This document shows positions 1-12,495 of a stretch of DNA of 64,000 nucleotides, piece by piece. The notes below the pieces were generated by a model, which made no database searches, was not told the DNA's origin, and saw only the letters and a program-made list of their open reading frames with translations. Position numbers and translations under genes: made by a program. The stretch spans positions 15,730,488-15,794,487 of the forward strand of contig CM049320.1 of assembly GCA_026874595.1 (NCBI GenBank), written 5' to 3'. The DNA is from Sipunculus nudus. Its lineage: Eukaryota > Annelida > Sipuncula > Golfingiida > Sipunculidae. Each line of letters starts with the position of its first letter. Position 1 is the stretch's first letter.

Positions 1-1384
1 CTTTTTGTATTTCTCGTATCGTCTGCGACATGGTGGTTGATATTTCAAGTTCCGTTCCACGGGAGGACACGCTGTCTCATTAAAAAATCGAAAACGAGGC
101 AAGCTTGTTCCCCGGAAAACAGAACCATATCTTAAAGGTATATCCCGTGTAAATCCCGTGTCCTCAGCTGACGTCTTTGGGAAGTCCTAATGTCTCATGA
201 ATATTCATGATTCACAGAAACAGAAGCGTTATCTCTAAAATACTTGCCCTAATGTCTGATCCCCCACTTTTGCCTCCGCGGTAAGATATTCAAGAAACAT
301 TGTCAAATTATGTGTACACAAACCAACACTGGCAACTGGTAGAGAAAATTAAGTCAGGACATTAAATTACATAAACAATATTGAATAGGTTTAAGAACTG
401 GTTATCAGCAATTCAATTTAAACCAATTTCTTGTAATTCCAATAGCTCTCTAAGACTTTTTTATTGTAACATAAACATAAGAAAGTACTAAAGGCCCACT
501 ACATTAAAATTGTAAATCTTATGAACCTATCCAAGACATAAATTGATCTTGGAACCTGATTTAGTAATTCACCTACGGCACTATATAAATGGCGCTTGTG
601 TGCTACATTCGGTATACCAGATGGCGACAGAGCGGTATCGTACCCAACGCGTGACTTTCTCCACTCATAATCTTTCTTCTAAAAACAAAAATTATTAATA
701 AAATGGAAACAAACAAAAAATGACCGTACATCTAATCCCATAGGTCAGAATGGGTGAGAAGTTAGAAAATCTCCACACATGAACTATATAATAATATGGA
801 GGAAAAACCTTTGGCATAAAAATAAAGTGATGCGAAAAAAATCATCGCACTCCTAACCTACTATTCACAATGACACCCCACCCACTTAAAGGAAGGAAGG
901 CAAACTTCTGGTACGCCATATGAGATCCATCTTAAGATGGGTCAGATCGGAAGATGGCGCGCGACATATACACACTTTTTGTATTCCTGGTATCGTTTGT
1001 GACATGGCGGGTGATAATTCAAGTTCCGCTTCACGGGAGGACACGCTGTCTCATTAAAACATCGAAAACGAGGCAAGCTTGTTCCCCGGAAAACAGAACA
1101 ATATCTTTAAAGGTATATCCCGTGTACATCCCGTGTCCTCAGCTGACGTCTCTGGAAGGTCACATTGTCTCATGAATATTAATGATTCGCGGAGACAGAA
1201 GCGTTATCCCCAAATCACATGACCTAATGAGCCACCTCTACACATGAACTGAGGAGGAAAAACCTTGACATAAAAATAACATAATAGAAAAAAAGTATCG
1301 CAATCCTAACCTAGTATTCACAATGACCCCCCCCCCCCCCCCCCCCAGTGGAAGGAAGGTAAACCTTTGATACCCCATATGAGA
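1..1384. repeat. diverged direct segmental duplication, two units
   Basis: Positions 1-258 recur at 975-1231 with roughly nine in ten bases the same by eye, and 766-922 recurs at 1232-1384. The second unit lacks the roughly 507 bases (259-765) that separate these blocks in the first, so one unit has gained or lost that segment. The second unit also carries a poly-C run (about 1326-1346). No intact reading frame is seen; a 73-codon frame at 954-1175 lies inside the repeat and is not credible as a gene. The left edge of unit 1 may lie outside the window. Confidence 0.75.
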
Positions 1385-2037
1385 AGATAAAAAAAAGTGA
1401 ACACTGATTTAAAAATATAACAGCAAAAAATAGTTGTTTAATTAGTCTAATTTATCCAGGTACAAGTCTATTGTAGAGTATACTGTGCAACATAAAGAAT
1501 CAAACATACTATTGTAATTTTGTTTTTCTAACCTACGTCCCTAACATCAAGTGTACTATGAGGAAAAAACAGCCTGGTTCCACGGAGGACACGCTGTCTC
1601 ATTATGCAAATTAGTAACGAGACAAACGAGTAACCCGGGAAACTAGACCGGAAATCGTCTTGTCGTCTGCTGGATCTGTGATACATATTTGCGCCAAATG
1701 GTTCACACTATAAAAAATAACGGAACTTGACCTTTTACTTTCTATCGTTTCTTAAATAATCACTTACATAAGGTCTTATAAAAAATGTGAAATGCACCAT
1801 GATTTCTATACAAATTATATATCAGTATATATGAGTTCTTGCGGACCAGTCCTTTGTTGGCCTATCCGTTTATATCATATCTAACTTTATCCTCAATATA
1901 TTATTACTCGATTCTCGTACAGGGTGCATTTGATGACGTCAGGTTCACGTGATGACGGGAGGACACACTGTCTCATGAATATTTATGAATCATGGAGACG
2001 AGCGAGTCATCCCGCATCATGTGACCGAATCAGCTAG
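57..2037. repeat. six copies of a ~75-80 bp module with palindromic core
   Basis: Copies lie near 57-133, 176-258, 1034-1110, 1150-1231, 1576-1650 and 1955-2037. Each starts with a form of GGAGGACACGCTGTCTCAT, followed by an AT-rich palindromic stretch and then a GAGACnnA-like segment. In the 176-258 copy the core is a perfect 16-base palindrome (195-210, TCATGAATATTCATGA). Four copies sit inside the duplicated units and two beyond them, so the module is older than the duplication. It may be part of a non-autonomous element or a protein-binding site; the sequence does not decide. Confidence 0.6.
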
Positions 2038-2584
2038 GATCGCGGCAACCATTTGTTTCTTGTACACCACGCATGATTTCAAAACTAATTATACTATTAT
2101 GTTTCACAAAGGAGAAATAAATTTACAATCTAATGACATTTAACTCAGTTACAAAATTAAGCCTCTGATACGAAGATAAATGTACATGATAACCCTTTTA
2201 CGTAATTTTTTGCCGATTTTGTATCGCATGTAGGAGGACAAATTGGATATATCGGATATATATAAAGAGTTATACACTAAACTGCCAAAGAAGTATATTG
2301 TTCCCTATCAACTATGGTAAATATTACTACGCGTATGTGATGGACAATCGTCCTTTTATGGCATAGCGTGCTTAAATAGAATACATATTAACTTTTACAT
2401 TATAATCAACCTAATATATGAGACTTACAATTACAATTTTTTTTAATCCGATAAAAAGTAAAAGGATTCATCTTAACTCTTAATTCTTTAGAGATACTCA
2501 TTTCATTTAAAATGAAGTTTGGATATGACTATTTCATTATTGTTAACATTTTACTGCTGAAAATATATAAGTTTTAATACTCAC

Positions 2585-2708
2585 AGTTCTCTTCAAACCA
2601 TGCAGAGGCCATAGATGTATATCCATTAAACATAAACCTCCTGGCAGCCCTCTGTTGATAATGGCAATGCAGTCACCATGTTGTACATACAGGTCTTCCT
2701 TCTGCAAG
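2585..2708 (-). CDS. orphan coding-exon candidate, unknown protein
   Basis: On the minus strand a pyrimidine-rich acceptor (ending CTTCTCTTCCGCAG) and a consensus donor (GTGAGT) bracket 124 bases that stay open in one frame, reading roughly LQKEDLYVQHGDCIAIIN... and ending ...PLHGLKRT. An alternative acceptor 7 bases further in (CTTGCAG) would give a 117-base, phase 0-0 exon. The composition is protein-like, with Gly, Pro, Trp and Cys rather than low-complexity residues. No partner exons were found between here and the left edge, nor within several kb to the right. It may be an exon of a long gene running off the left edge, or a relic. I do not recognise the domain. Confidence 0.4.
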
Positions 2709-3668
2709 CTGCGGAAGAGAAGTAATGCACAACAGCCAGTTAGCCACCTTATATACATGAACACGGCCTCACACTAATGTTTTATTCAAATGCTGGTCAT
2801 TTGAAGCTTTGAATACTTAATGAGCAATGACCCGTGACCCCTGGACCACCAGCCAGTTATCGTGGTCGTCTGCTGCGCTGACCGCTGTGAGCTAATAAAT
2901 GCCAAATGTTGAGAAAAGTTTTCGACGGATCCGCCCACATTACAAATGATAATACAAACATTACAAAAGCAATGTGATATATATATTTGTGTATATTATA
3001 AGATTCACATTACTTTGAAGTCTTGGTTATTTCACCTTTGGGATACGTCGAAATCTTTCTCATTACCATACTGAATTATAAAATCGGTCACCTGAACAAC
3101 GCCCCCTTTACACACGTGCTTTATGTAAAATTAAAGAATTTAAGCGAATGATAAAAAAATCAAAATTAAGAAGTTTCTATTAAAATGAAATTTTCTTTAA
3201 TTCTTGCTTAAATATGTAGTTGGGGGAAAAACATTTTTATAATGGCACATAGTATCAATTGTTTCTTGTTTTACTCATGTTTTTCCTAACGCGAATCAGA
3301 AATCGTACTATATATATCATATATGAAATATAATATTGGTGATTTCTTTGAATATGTCAACCTTTGCATTCCATTGAAGCTGACTAATGAACAAAACAAC
3401 AGGGTATAAGCGAGTAACTTTCGGAGGAATACAGATTCTCACTGTATAAACTTTAATTTTTTTCTCAATATATAATATTTAATAAATGACTAAACCATTA
3501 CTTATAATTACTTAATTATTATGTACTTACTGCTGGCGATCTCCAGATTTCTTTACATTCTATATACAATGACAAAGCGCTATTGTCAATATTTCAATAT
3601 TTAACTCAATCGAGCATGTCGAAACGAAACTTTTGTCAGAAATAATATATTTTAATTTATACCTTTAA
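2709..3668. other. AT-rich intergenic stretch, nothing recognised
   Basis: Short AT-only runs are present but no open frame with splice support, no RNA gene and no clear repeat was seen. Confidence 0.5.
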
Positions 3669-4036
3669 TGGAGATAAGGTTCAACATAGACCTCTACATT
3701 AACTATGACTGTGCCATCATTTTGTACAGAGTTAACAATGTTAAGTTTATACCATGACTGTGCATGACATCTTTTGGCACAGAGATAACAATGTTAAGTT
3801 TATACTTTTTGACTTTAAATCCATTTCTTGCACTGAGATAACAATGTTCAGTTTATACTATGACTGTGCCATCATTTGGCACAGCGATAACAATGTTCAG
3901 TTCATATATACTAAGATTAGGCTCTCAATTTAACAATGTTCAGTTTATACTCTCACTGGGCCATCATTTCGTACAGAGATAACAATGTTCAGTTTATACT
4001 AAGATTTGACCATCATTTTGCGCAGAGATTAAGTAA
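3669..4036. repeat. minisatellite, ~60 bp unit, about six copies
   Basis: The phrase AGATAACAATGTTCAGTTTA recurs about every 55-65 bases, alternating with CTGTGCCATCATTTGGCACAG-like blocks that form a small inverted repeat. Units differ by point changes and small indels, so the array is old. The 73-codon frame at 3936-4157 runs through it and is rejected. Confidence 0.8.
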
Positions 4037-4167
4037 ATATATATATATGTTGACATGTAGGTCAGCAAAACGACTGTTTTGGAGACTGTTGTTGCCTTAC
4101 TCTAAAAAAATACCAACTAAATTTGTTTTATATTCAGACTTCAAACAGTTCCTTTAACTTTCTGCAT

Positions 4168-4169
<2 letters not shown>

Positions 4170-4252
<83 letters not shown>
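4170..4252. repeat. (TA)n microsatellite
   Basis: Uninterrupted alternating TA, about 41 repeats. It produces a meaningless Ile-Tyr reading frame. Confidence 0.95.
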
Positions 4253-4254
<2 letters not shown>

Positions 4255-4588
4255 GGTACAGAGCACTCTCCAACACAGGCCCCGAAAATTATTTTTCAAG
4301 CCTGTTTAAAATCTCAATAGTCACAAATATAGTGATAAAACATATATGAGTATTAGACCTTTGAACAAGTCTCATTGGCGACTGTCTGTGTCCCAAACAA
4401 AATATGTATTACGCCAAACTGATGTTTAGGATTAATAAAAGTCACTTTAAATTAGAGCAATAATATATATACACGCACACACATATGTGTGTGTGTGTGT
4501 GGATATGGGTGTGTGTGTGTGTAGACTAAAAATTATGCTAAGCTTCATATGAAAACCTGTATTCAAAATTGAGAACCATATTTTAAGA

Positions 4589-4632
4589 AAGATATGGAGC
4601 AGGCATTTAAGGAAAAGGTATAACGGAGAGCA

Positions 4633-4634
<2 letters not shown>
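4589..4634. repeat. dispersed repeat, copy 1 (partner at 42,802)
   Basis: The segment from GAAAGATATGGAGCA through AAGGTATAACGGAGAGCA is matched at 42,802-42,846 with a few substitutions and a small gap. It directly precedes a (TA)n tract, as the partner copy precedes TA-rich sequence, so both may be ends of one element type. Confidence 0.5.
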
Positions 4635-4687
<53 letters not shown>

Positions 4688-4711
4688 ATTTATATATATA
4701 TATATATATAT
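4635..4711. repeat. (TA)n microsatellite
   Basis: Alternating TA with two TTTA interruptions. Confidence 0.95.
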
Positions 4712-4996
4712 GAGAGGTGACATATTAAGACTGTAATATACAGCCCCGAGGTTCAGTCGGTATTCATTAATTCCGCCAGTAATTGAGCCGTGCCCGCGTT
4801 TCTCTCCCTCATTACTTTACGACAACACGTGTGCACGTGCACGCAGGTAAGCACGCACTTTCATTATTTGGTTTAAATCAATTAGTGAGCGGTGTGTGAG
4901 GTAAAGGACTGATCTGATAACGGTACAGTGGTGTCGGTATCATAAAGCAATACAAGACTAGCTGACTGACCCATGGAGGTCCAGGAGTCAATTAAA

Positions 4997-5001
4997 CCCC
5001 C

Positions 5002-5052
<51 letters not shown>
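4997..5052. repeat. poly-C followed by (CT)n
   Basis: A run of C (4997-5012) passes directly into alternating CT. The opposite strand gives Arg-Glu repeat frames with no biological meaning. Confidence 0.95.
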
Positions 5053-5054
<2 letters not shown>

Positions 5055-6973
5055 GGTATAAAGCACAAGATGTACCGAAAGCACACGGTAACAAGACTTT
5101 TCCCATAATCGAATAGAGCGTTAGGCCACGAAGCGGTATATCCCTGACTGGTACCCCGCCGATGCCTCAAAGGTAAACAGTGAAAACTCTATATACAGAA
5201 CCAAAGAGATTATAACGTTTTAACGACAGGCTCTGATTTCAAATATAAGCTTCTGAGGTTCTCGGGATGCCCATAGTAAATATAATTCTTATTGTTCTAT
5301 CTTCATTTACATTCAATAGACATTATCATCAATAGACCATTATAATAACCTTTATACAAGATTCGTAAAATTGCAATTTCAGAAGATAGATTATGAGGTA
5401 ATAAATTAAATAAGAATTTTATACACAATTTTTTTTTATAATCCTGATACAGACTTCATGAACTACATACATAATAAAGATTTCTGATTTCACGTTATAA
5501 ATGGTATACCCACGTTGACAATACGCACATAAATAAAACTTGATCCGTTGATTTAAATGTATTAAGTTTCAGAATTATATATATATACATGTAGAGAGAG
5601 AGGAGTAATATATAACAACACTACATTCAATATTGCTGGCTCGATAACTGGAAAAGCTATAAAACAAGTTGATTTAGAGTGTGGGTTTATAAGAAAGATT
5701 TCCGAAATATTATGCAGAAAAATTACATCAAATCACCAAAAAATAATGATACATATTTCCGTATGTGGATACGGAGAGAACACAAAGTTTATGATTGCAT
5801 AAATGTATGTATATATAATATGCAGATATGTTTAAATTTCTGTATTCTATATAAAAGGAGAAATTAACTTTTGTATATGAGAACATAATTAAGATAGGCT
5901 AATATTTTTATCGCCTTTGATATTTGCTATCAATATTGATTAAATCAAGACACGGGAAGCGATCAATAACAGTTTTTAAACCTCTGATTAATTTATTCTG
6001 ACTACATAATTAGGACACATTTTCCGTTAGGGAAGGGAGGGATGGGGGAGGCAAAAGCATCCATGGCAAAAACTGGCTTAATTCCTGAGGCAGCCCGGAG
6101 GTGGCCAGTTACAACATGGTAGTGTAAGTTTCCGTGCGGTGGTGGCGTGCTACGAGATACCTGTATGTTAAAGCGGGCCGGCTCGCTGGGGGGCGGAATA
6201 GGCTTGAATATATAGTTTCGTCACACGCACGTGCCAGTGACGATACTGTTTATTTAAGCCCACAGGTTTCTCTGATTTTACACCAAAGGTGTCACGCAAT
6301 TAAACCGCACTTCTCTCATGTAAATACATGGGGGTACCTGCACATGAATTCGACCATATTGTACTTTGTTTGTATGTGAAATCGATGGTAAGTTAATTAC
6401 ATGTGTTTTCTTTAAATATCACATTACTGCCGGTAATGTGGCAACCGTCAACCTGAATGCCTTTACAGCTGGCCAAAACCGTCCGTTAATTGGATCGTTC
6501 TATTGTACGATTTATAATCAGGTGAAACATAAGAACAAGTGAAAAGGAGTAACAATTGTCATATTTATATTACTGATTACGTTCGGTTATTTTTATATAA
6601 ATACACTTATTTTTATCTTTCATAATAAAAATGAATGCACTGATTTATTTAGGTACGTTTACACGTAAGTTCATATTATTTACCATACTGAATACCAGTT
6701 AATAATAATAATAATTTATGCAGTTTTTTTTAATAAGACTTTTTAACAATCTTCTGTGAAAATGTAAACGAAAAATATTGAAATCCAATGATAAAAAGTA
6801 TTTCTTGACTGTTAAATTTCTAATCAAATCATGTATATATCGAGATCACTTTTTTAATTACCGCATATGCAAGCCCAATTATGATTAGAAAGAGAGGAAG
6901 AGATGGAAAAGGAAATGAAGCATATCCTGTGGTGACGACATTTGCTGTTTTGGGGTTTTTTTTTTGGTTTGGT
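5053..6973. other. intergenic stretch, nothing recognised
   Basis: Mostly AT-rich, with a modestly GC-richer patch near 6020-6250. The 81-codon frame at 6134-6379 has no splice or motif support. No RNA gene was seen. Confidence 0.45.
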
Positions 6974-7440
6974 TGATGATGATAACGAGGAAGATGTGAT
7001 GGAAAACTGATGTGTTAATGATATTTTATGATTGTTTGTTGTTTGATGATTAAGATGATGATGAGGATGGTGGTGATGATGGTGGTGATGCTGATGATGA
7101 AGATGATGATGATGACGAGGAAGATGAAAAGGAAAACTGCATGATGTGCTGATGATATTTGTTGATTTTTTGTTGTTTGATGATGATGATGATAACGAGG
7201 AAGATCAGAAAAAAATAATGATGTGATAATGATATCTGATGAAGATTTATGTTGTTTCATGGGGATGATAATGTTGACGTTGATGGTAACGATCAACATC
7301 ATCGCCAGCGATATCATCTTGGTCGTCGTCGTCATCGACACCGGCGTCACTGTCGTCGTTTTCGTTATAATCATGCACCATTATACCAAACATCAACATC
7401 ATCTAATATTACCTGTATCATCATTATCATCATCATCTTT
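6974..7440. repeat. GAT/ATC trinucleotide-rich tract with strand switch
   Basis: The left part is rich in GAT on the plus strand, with a longer phrase built on GATGATAACGAGGAAGAT seen three times (near 6975, 7101 and 7181). The right part (about 7292-7440) is rich in ATC, so the two halves are partly inverted repeats. Ile/Thr- and His/Arg-rich frames here are by-products. Confidence 0.8.
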
Positions 7441-7840
7441 CTCTTCATTATCATTTTAGCACTTTTTAATAATATGAGAACGTTACTATACGAGAGTGTT
7501 GCCCTTTATCTAGTTTCGTATAAGGGCCCGGTGTTTTTAGTAAAATAGATGTGATTTTTAGAGAAAAACATTAAGAATTTGCAAATGGTAGCTTATAAAG
7601 CCACAGAAATAAAAAAACGAATGCATATAGACAAATAAAAAAATGTGAAAACGGCATATTTAATGTAAATAATAAAAGTAAATTATATATCAATTAAGCG
7701 GTCATTACGGGCGAATATTCATCATTAGGTCATCAGTTAGCTACATTTACGTCATTACAAATCTAACCTTTTTCTCCAAGTGCTTTTCCAGTCTGTCCCA
7801 CGGTTGACTAATCGCACGAGTTCGTAGCGAACCTTGGCTT

Positions 7841-7843
<3 letters not shown>

Positions 7844-7900
<57 letters not shown>
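7844..7900. repeat. (TA)n microsatellite
   Basis: Uninterrupted alternating TA. Confidence 0.95.
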
Positions 7901-7906
<6 letters not shown>

Positions 7907-8279
7907 TGCTCGAGTTTTCCCTGAGACACACAAGATTCACTATATTTAATTAATGTCATTTATATTGTCTTAAATAAGTATAATTTTTACACCTCTACCG
8001 TAAACATACATACATCCAGACACACATATATATTATGGAGATAGAGAGGGTATACAGCGACAGACACACAGATTTAAGACTAAACATCTGCATGTATTTG
8101 TTTGTGTGTTTACGTCTTTATTTTGCCTTAATCCAGTAGACCGGTGTTTGCTGTATACCATAAACATGTGTAAGTACATATTATTTACTTCTGCTATATG
8201 AGGTATTAATTATTTATGTATTAGACTATATATATGATTTGATAGGCTATATATGATTTATGAATAAGTTCTTGTGTGT

Positions 8280-8475
8280 AGGGGCATGAGGGGTGTGGCT
8301 GTTATATGTTGGTAGCCCCCTGGCGTGACACGTCCAGTTCCCGGGCGGGTCGCCACGGGTCACTAGGTGCATACCACCCTGCAGGGTGCCCGTGTCGTGG
8401 CCTGTCATTGCCTTTTATAAGGACTTTTTGCCTTTTATGAGGAGAGTCCGGGTACCAGCACTTAGCAAGTAGCAG
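8280..8475 (+). promoter_or_regulatory. GC-rich, TATA-bearing island; possible solo LTR
   Basis: This short stretch is much richer in G and C than its surroundings. It contains two similar phrases, CCTTTTATAAGGA and CCTTTTATGAGGA, 21 bases apart; the first has a TATA-box look. AT-rich sequence with AATAAA (about 8510) follows. The order GC-rich block, TATA, then polyadenylation signal is what an LTR would show, but no TG...CA ends, target duplication or second copy could be fixed. A cellular promoter is the alternative. Confidence 0.25.
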
Positions 8476-9576
8476 AGACCATAAAATTAAGCAAAAATTT
8501 AAATTTTGTAATAAATTTTATATTCTTTATATGTATCCCCATTTTATCCAGTGGATCCCATGTCAGCCCAACTTTCAATATTAAAATTTCATAAAATTTT
8601 AACAACTCAGTACATGACTTATATTCTATCTGAAGAACTTATGCGGGACTACTATAACAATCTTAACCGTTATGACGTTTTAAAAACTTTATCGTATATG
8701 TTAACTTGTAAAAAAAATACGAGTATATATATATATATAACTCATTGTATTGATATGTACCCTTTGTCATATAAACCGAGAACCTTTAAGTACCAATGTT
8801 GCATATTCATTAAATATATACTAAGTATACTTACCAACATGTGAATAAACCACCTGGAGCTGTTACCGTGACAGTTCCTGTTTGGCTTTGCCTCGACTTC
8901 ATTAAATGACTCATGGTAACACCTGTAACATTAAATGAATATGTGTTTTAGTAGTCTCATTAAAATGTTGTCTCGGTTTGTGTTTGACTGCTGAATGTTT
9001 GTCTGCAAAACCATGTTTGTGTATTTATGTTTGCATATGATTGCCGATTAACGTATTTTTATGTAAAGCCCTTTTATTGTACACTCCTTTGAGTAAATGT
9101 GTAATGAACAATCTAAAAATTACTGTTAAGGTTTAAACTTTGATAGCCCAAATAACACAAAAGCACATGAGACTTAATGAATAAAAATATGCATGAACTG
9201 GAATTTTATATTTCAGTTATTTCAGAAATTATATATTCAATAAAGAATACTCACATGTATATATGTGTGTGTGTGTGTTACTTCAACCATGCCTATTTAT
9301 AAATGATTGAGTCATTATACATATACAGATTTAATAAACGTACATTTATTTCCAAATGTTTGTAAATAAAATATCCAGAATTTATTTCTTGACACCGATT
9401 GACATAATAGTATTGACGGGTCAAATGACATGAACGAGACAGCGCATTTGTTATATACGATACCATCCCATGCAGATACCTCTTAATAAATACACACAAC
9501 ATTAGGAATAAATTCCAAGTAAATGTAAATACATATGCATATACATAAAATTAACATATATAATAGTACAATGCAC

Positions 9577-9579
<3 letters not shown>
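8476..9579. other. AT-rich intergenic stretch
   Basis: The 97-codon frame at 8551-8844 is AT-driven and has no domain. Nothing else recognised. Confidence 0.45.
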
Positions 9580-9641
<62 letters not shown>

Positions 9642-9645
9642 ATAT
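9580..9645. repeat. (TA)n microsatellite
   Basis: Alternating TA with one TTTA interruption. An A-run joined to a G-run follows at about 9722-9747. Confidence 0.95.
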
Positions 9646-9907
9646 GAGTATGTTTATATGGTTCCTTAATCAAATAGTTTATCAGGCTTGACAGTGTTTA
9701 CACAATGAAGTTGTTGTAAGCAAAAAAAAAAAAAAGGGGGGGGGGGGTCGATCGATATTTTGATTTATGTGTTTAATAAAGCTTTTCCAGGACATGAGGA
9801 CTGCGTGTAATGAACTTCCTCTGTGTCTGGGTCCAAGGAGTCAATATTTTGAGTTTTGTCAAGGAAATTAAATATACTTGCAGAATATACCCATTATTTC
9901 AAGGAGC

Positions 9908-10130
9908 GATCTGTGACATCCGGGTTTTAGTATATACGTAAAATGGCAACCCCCATATGCGGGTTCGAAAAATTGGGAGATATAAACCTGTCAAGGTTTG
10001 ATGAGGGTGCGGGGATACGCCACGAAAGTTTCCGTGGACAGCGTCCAGGCTAGAATCTGTCTGCGGAGAGAGTTTATTTGCAAGACGACGTGTATCGCTT
10101 TTTTTTTACCACGTCCAAACCCCAAAAATA
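9908..10130 (+). mobile_element. dispersed repeat B, copy 1 (partner at 32,503)
   Basis: Begins TGTGACATCC and contains AAAATGGCAACCCCCATATG. It aligns along more than 200 bases with 32,503-32,715. From the shared ATG (9953 here) both copies read 36 codons before a stop, with similar residues in the first half (F-E/D-K-L-G-D/E-I-N-x-S-x-F-D). A one-base gap near the end means the stops are not truly equivalent. The opening Met-Ala-x-Pro resembles the start of some retrotransposon gag proteins, which is a weak hint. The family is not identified. Confidence 0.5.
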
Positions 10131-10527
10131 GAGTAGAATTATAGTAATCCCGACAATGAATAAAAGCAAGAATTTATACATCTAGTGTTCATTTGAACCA
10201 TACCAAAATCTTATATTTCCAGTCAATATAATTGACCTAGTCATCCGTTTGTCGACAACAGATGGCGTCAGTCATGTGAGCAAAGTCTAGATTTGAGAGA
10301 ACATTTCTTTTATATCGCGTTAAAGTAAGTATAAAAAAAAATGCTGCCTTGCTTTGGCTACCATGCATTCTGTTGCACCAAGAGAGAGTATGACTGGTTC
10401 CCTACATTTTACTGTGTTTGTTGTGCTCTAGTTGAAACTTTTAGGCCTACGGGAGCCTGTTAGGTTAACGGAACCAGTCTAGTGGAATGATTTGGAAAGG
10501 TGACTTTGAGGTGAACTCTCAAATAAC

Positions 10528-10530
<3 letters not shown>

Positions 10531-10572
<42 letters not shown>
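10531..10572. repeat. (TA)n microsatellite
   Basis: Uninterrupted alternating TA. Confidence 0.95.
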
Positions 10573-10576
<4 letters not shown>

Positions 10577-12495
10577 ATAACGTATGGCAAAAGTCAGTGA
10601 TACTTATCATATATATGTATATAGTATGTATGTTCACGAATTCGTATCTCATACATAAATTGTCTATATACATGTAGATGTATAACCTTTGGTCTTGTTT
10701 CGTGCATCAAATAATTAACTGTATTTTGTAATTTGCAGAGGTGACAGTAGAGGTCGCCATTAAATGTTCAAGCATGAAAAAACATCTGGCAATATTAACT
10801 GATGTTTATATATGGAAAAGTGTAGGTATTAAGGAATAATAGTACCGCTCATCATATATTTATACGTTATATCTATGCCATAGGAACCCTCAATTAAATA
10901 TCCTTTGTCGCAGACCTTTAATTTACATGTGACATGTTTACTTTTTGACTTCAGTCTGCAAAAGAACATGATTTGCTGTCCTATTTTTATTAAGATAGAA
11001 CGGCAGGTTTGATCTCCTATAAAAATTATATATACTTCACCAGATTTTTTGTTTGTAAGGTCGAAAAAGGGAGGGGTGGGGCGTCCCTATTGGCTGGTAC
11101 ACATGTGACATCATAGACTGAATTTCATCAACAACTCAGATCGAGTAATTATTGCATGCTGGTTTTTTATTCTCTGCTGAAAAATTGGGACTGACAGTGG
11201 CAGAAATCCTGTTCTTTTACTGAGATCTATAATTATTAGTCACAGGGGATGTACCAGTGTGTGACGTCACTGCCGAGTTTTCAGTGCTCAAAGACGTGCC
11301 GACGAAAAAATCACATAACCTCATGTTTTTAGTGGAAAATAGAATGAAAACATGGTTTTCCTCCGGGGATTTGTCTCATTTTATGTAAAATCTATATTAA
11401 TATTTTTTTATAGCCAATTATGTTATATGATAATATAATTAGATTTGGAATAAAATCTGACGCAGAGCCTAGTTTATACATTCTCCACCAGAGGTCGCTT
11501 GTTTAGTCAACCGCCATCTTGGTCACACACAACCCCCATGAATCACTAGGCCTATTTCTTCGACCTTGGAATATCGTTATTATTTCGCTCACGCAGATTA
11601 ATGGCAGAAAATATACATTGGATATCAGGCAAAAAACACTCTTTTAGCCAAAGTATAAGCGAGTCATAAAAACATTCTAAAAGAGACATTGAACTTATAT
11701 ATGATTCCTATAATAGATAAATCTGTTCAAATTTGATGGCAAACTCTTTGATTTTGAGTTGAATTCAGTCTATTTTTTTTGGTGCTTTACAACGTGCTTG
11801 CAGAAATGTTTTGATTATTAGAAAGATTGGGAGATCCAAAGAAATATGAAGGATAAGACTTAGTCAAATCGAATCTAATCGAATGTCAAGGATTCCACTG
11901 AGTATTGTACAAGTTATTGCAATGCAGAGATAGCAAGGTTTAACATGAAATTCAAGAACTGCGAGATTTTGAATAATGTTCGCTAACTATTAGCTGATAG
12001 TAAAAATAATTTAAATGTTGGTCATATTTACAGGGATGTGTATTTCACGGAGATATTTTCCATACATAAAGAAATTACTCATGTTGATGATGCGATCTAT
12101 TTTTTTTTTATTTAAGTAAAATATTCGCATTTATATGATGCATATATGAAAGGTTGTTACATCAACTGTCTCCATCTATCAGCAAACACACCTTAGTGTT
12201 CATATACATACACATACACACATCACTGCCTTCATCCCCATCATACACAGCATCACATTCATGTCCTCACCCGTGAACATAATCATTAGTTAAAAGTCAG
12301 GCAGGTACAACATTGAGAAGATTCCAGCTGAGCTAAGAATGAAATATCCGGACAGATTCAATTTAAAAGGTAAGTGCACAATTATTGTGTTTGTATTGTA
12401 CACACCATCTCAGAATCTTGGCTCCATCTAAGTGGGAATCAAACTTGACCTCCGCATCAGTTGATTCTTTTGGGGATGATAGCTAATGAACTCAC
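10573..12495. other. intergenic stretch with one CRE octamer
   Basis: No gene recognised. A perfect cAMP-response element octamer TGACGTCA lies at 11262-11269 in a locally GC-richer region (11,090-11,350). Confidence 0.45.

Noticed and set aside
4123-4320. Open frames made of Ile-Tyr repeats (also at 7755, 10479, 17023, 20740-21098, 45176, 58526)
   Set aside because: They are translations of (TA)n microsatellites with no other coding evidence.
7015-7374. 119-codon Ile/Thr-rich minus frame and overlapping plus frames
   Set aside because: Derived from GAT/ATC trinucleotide repeats.
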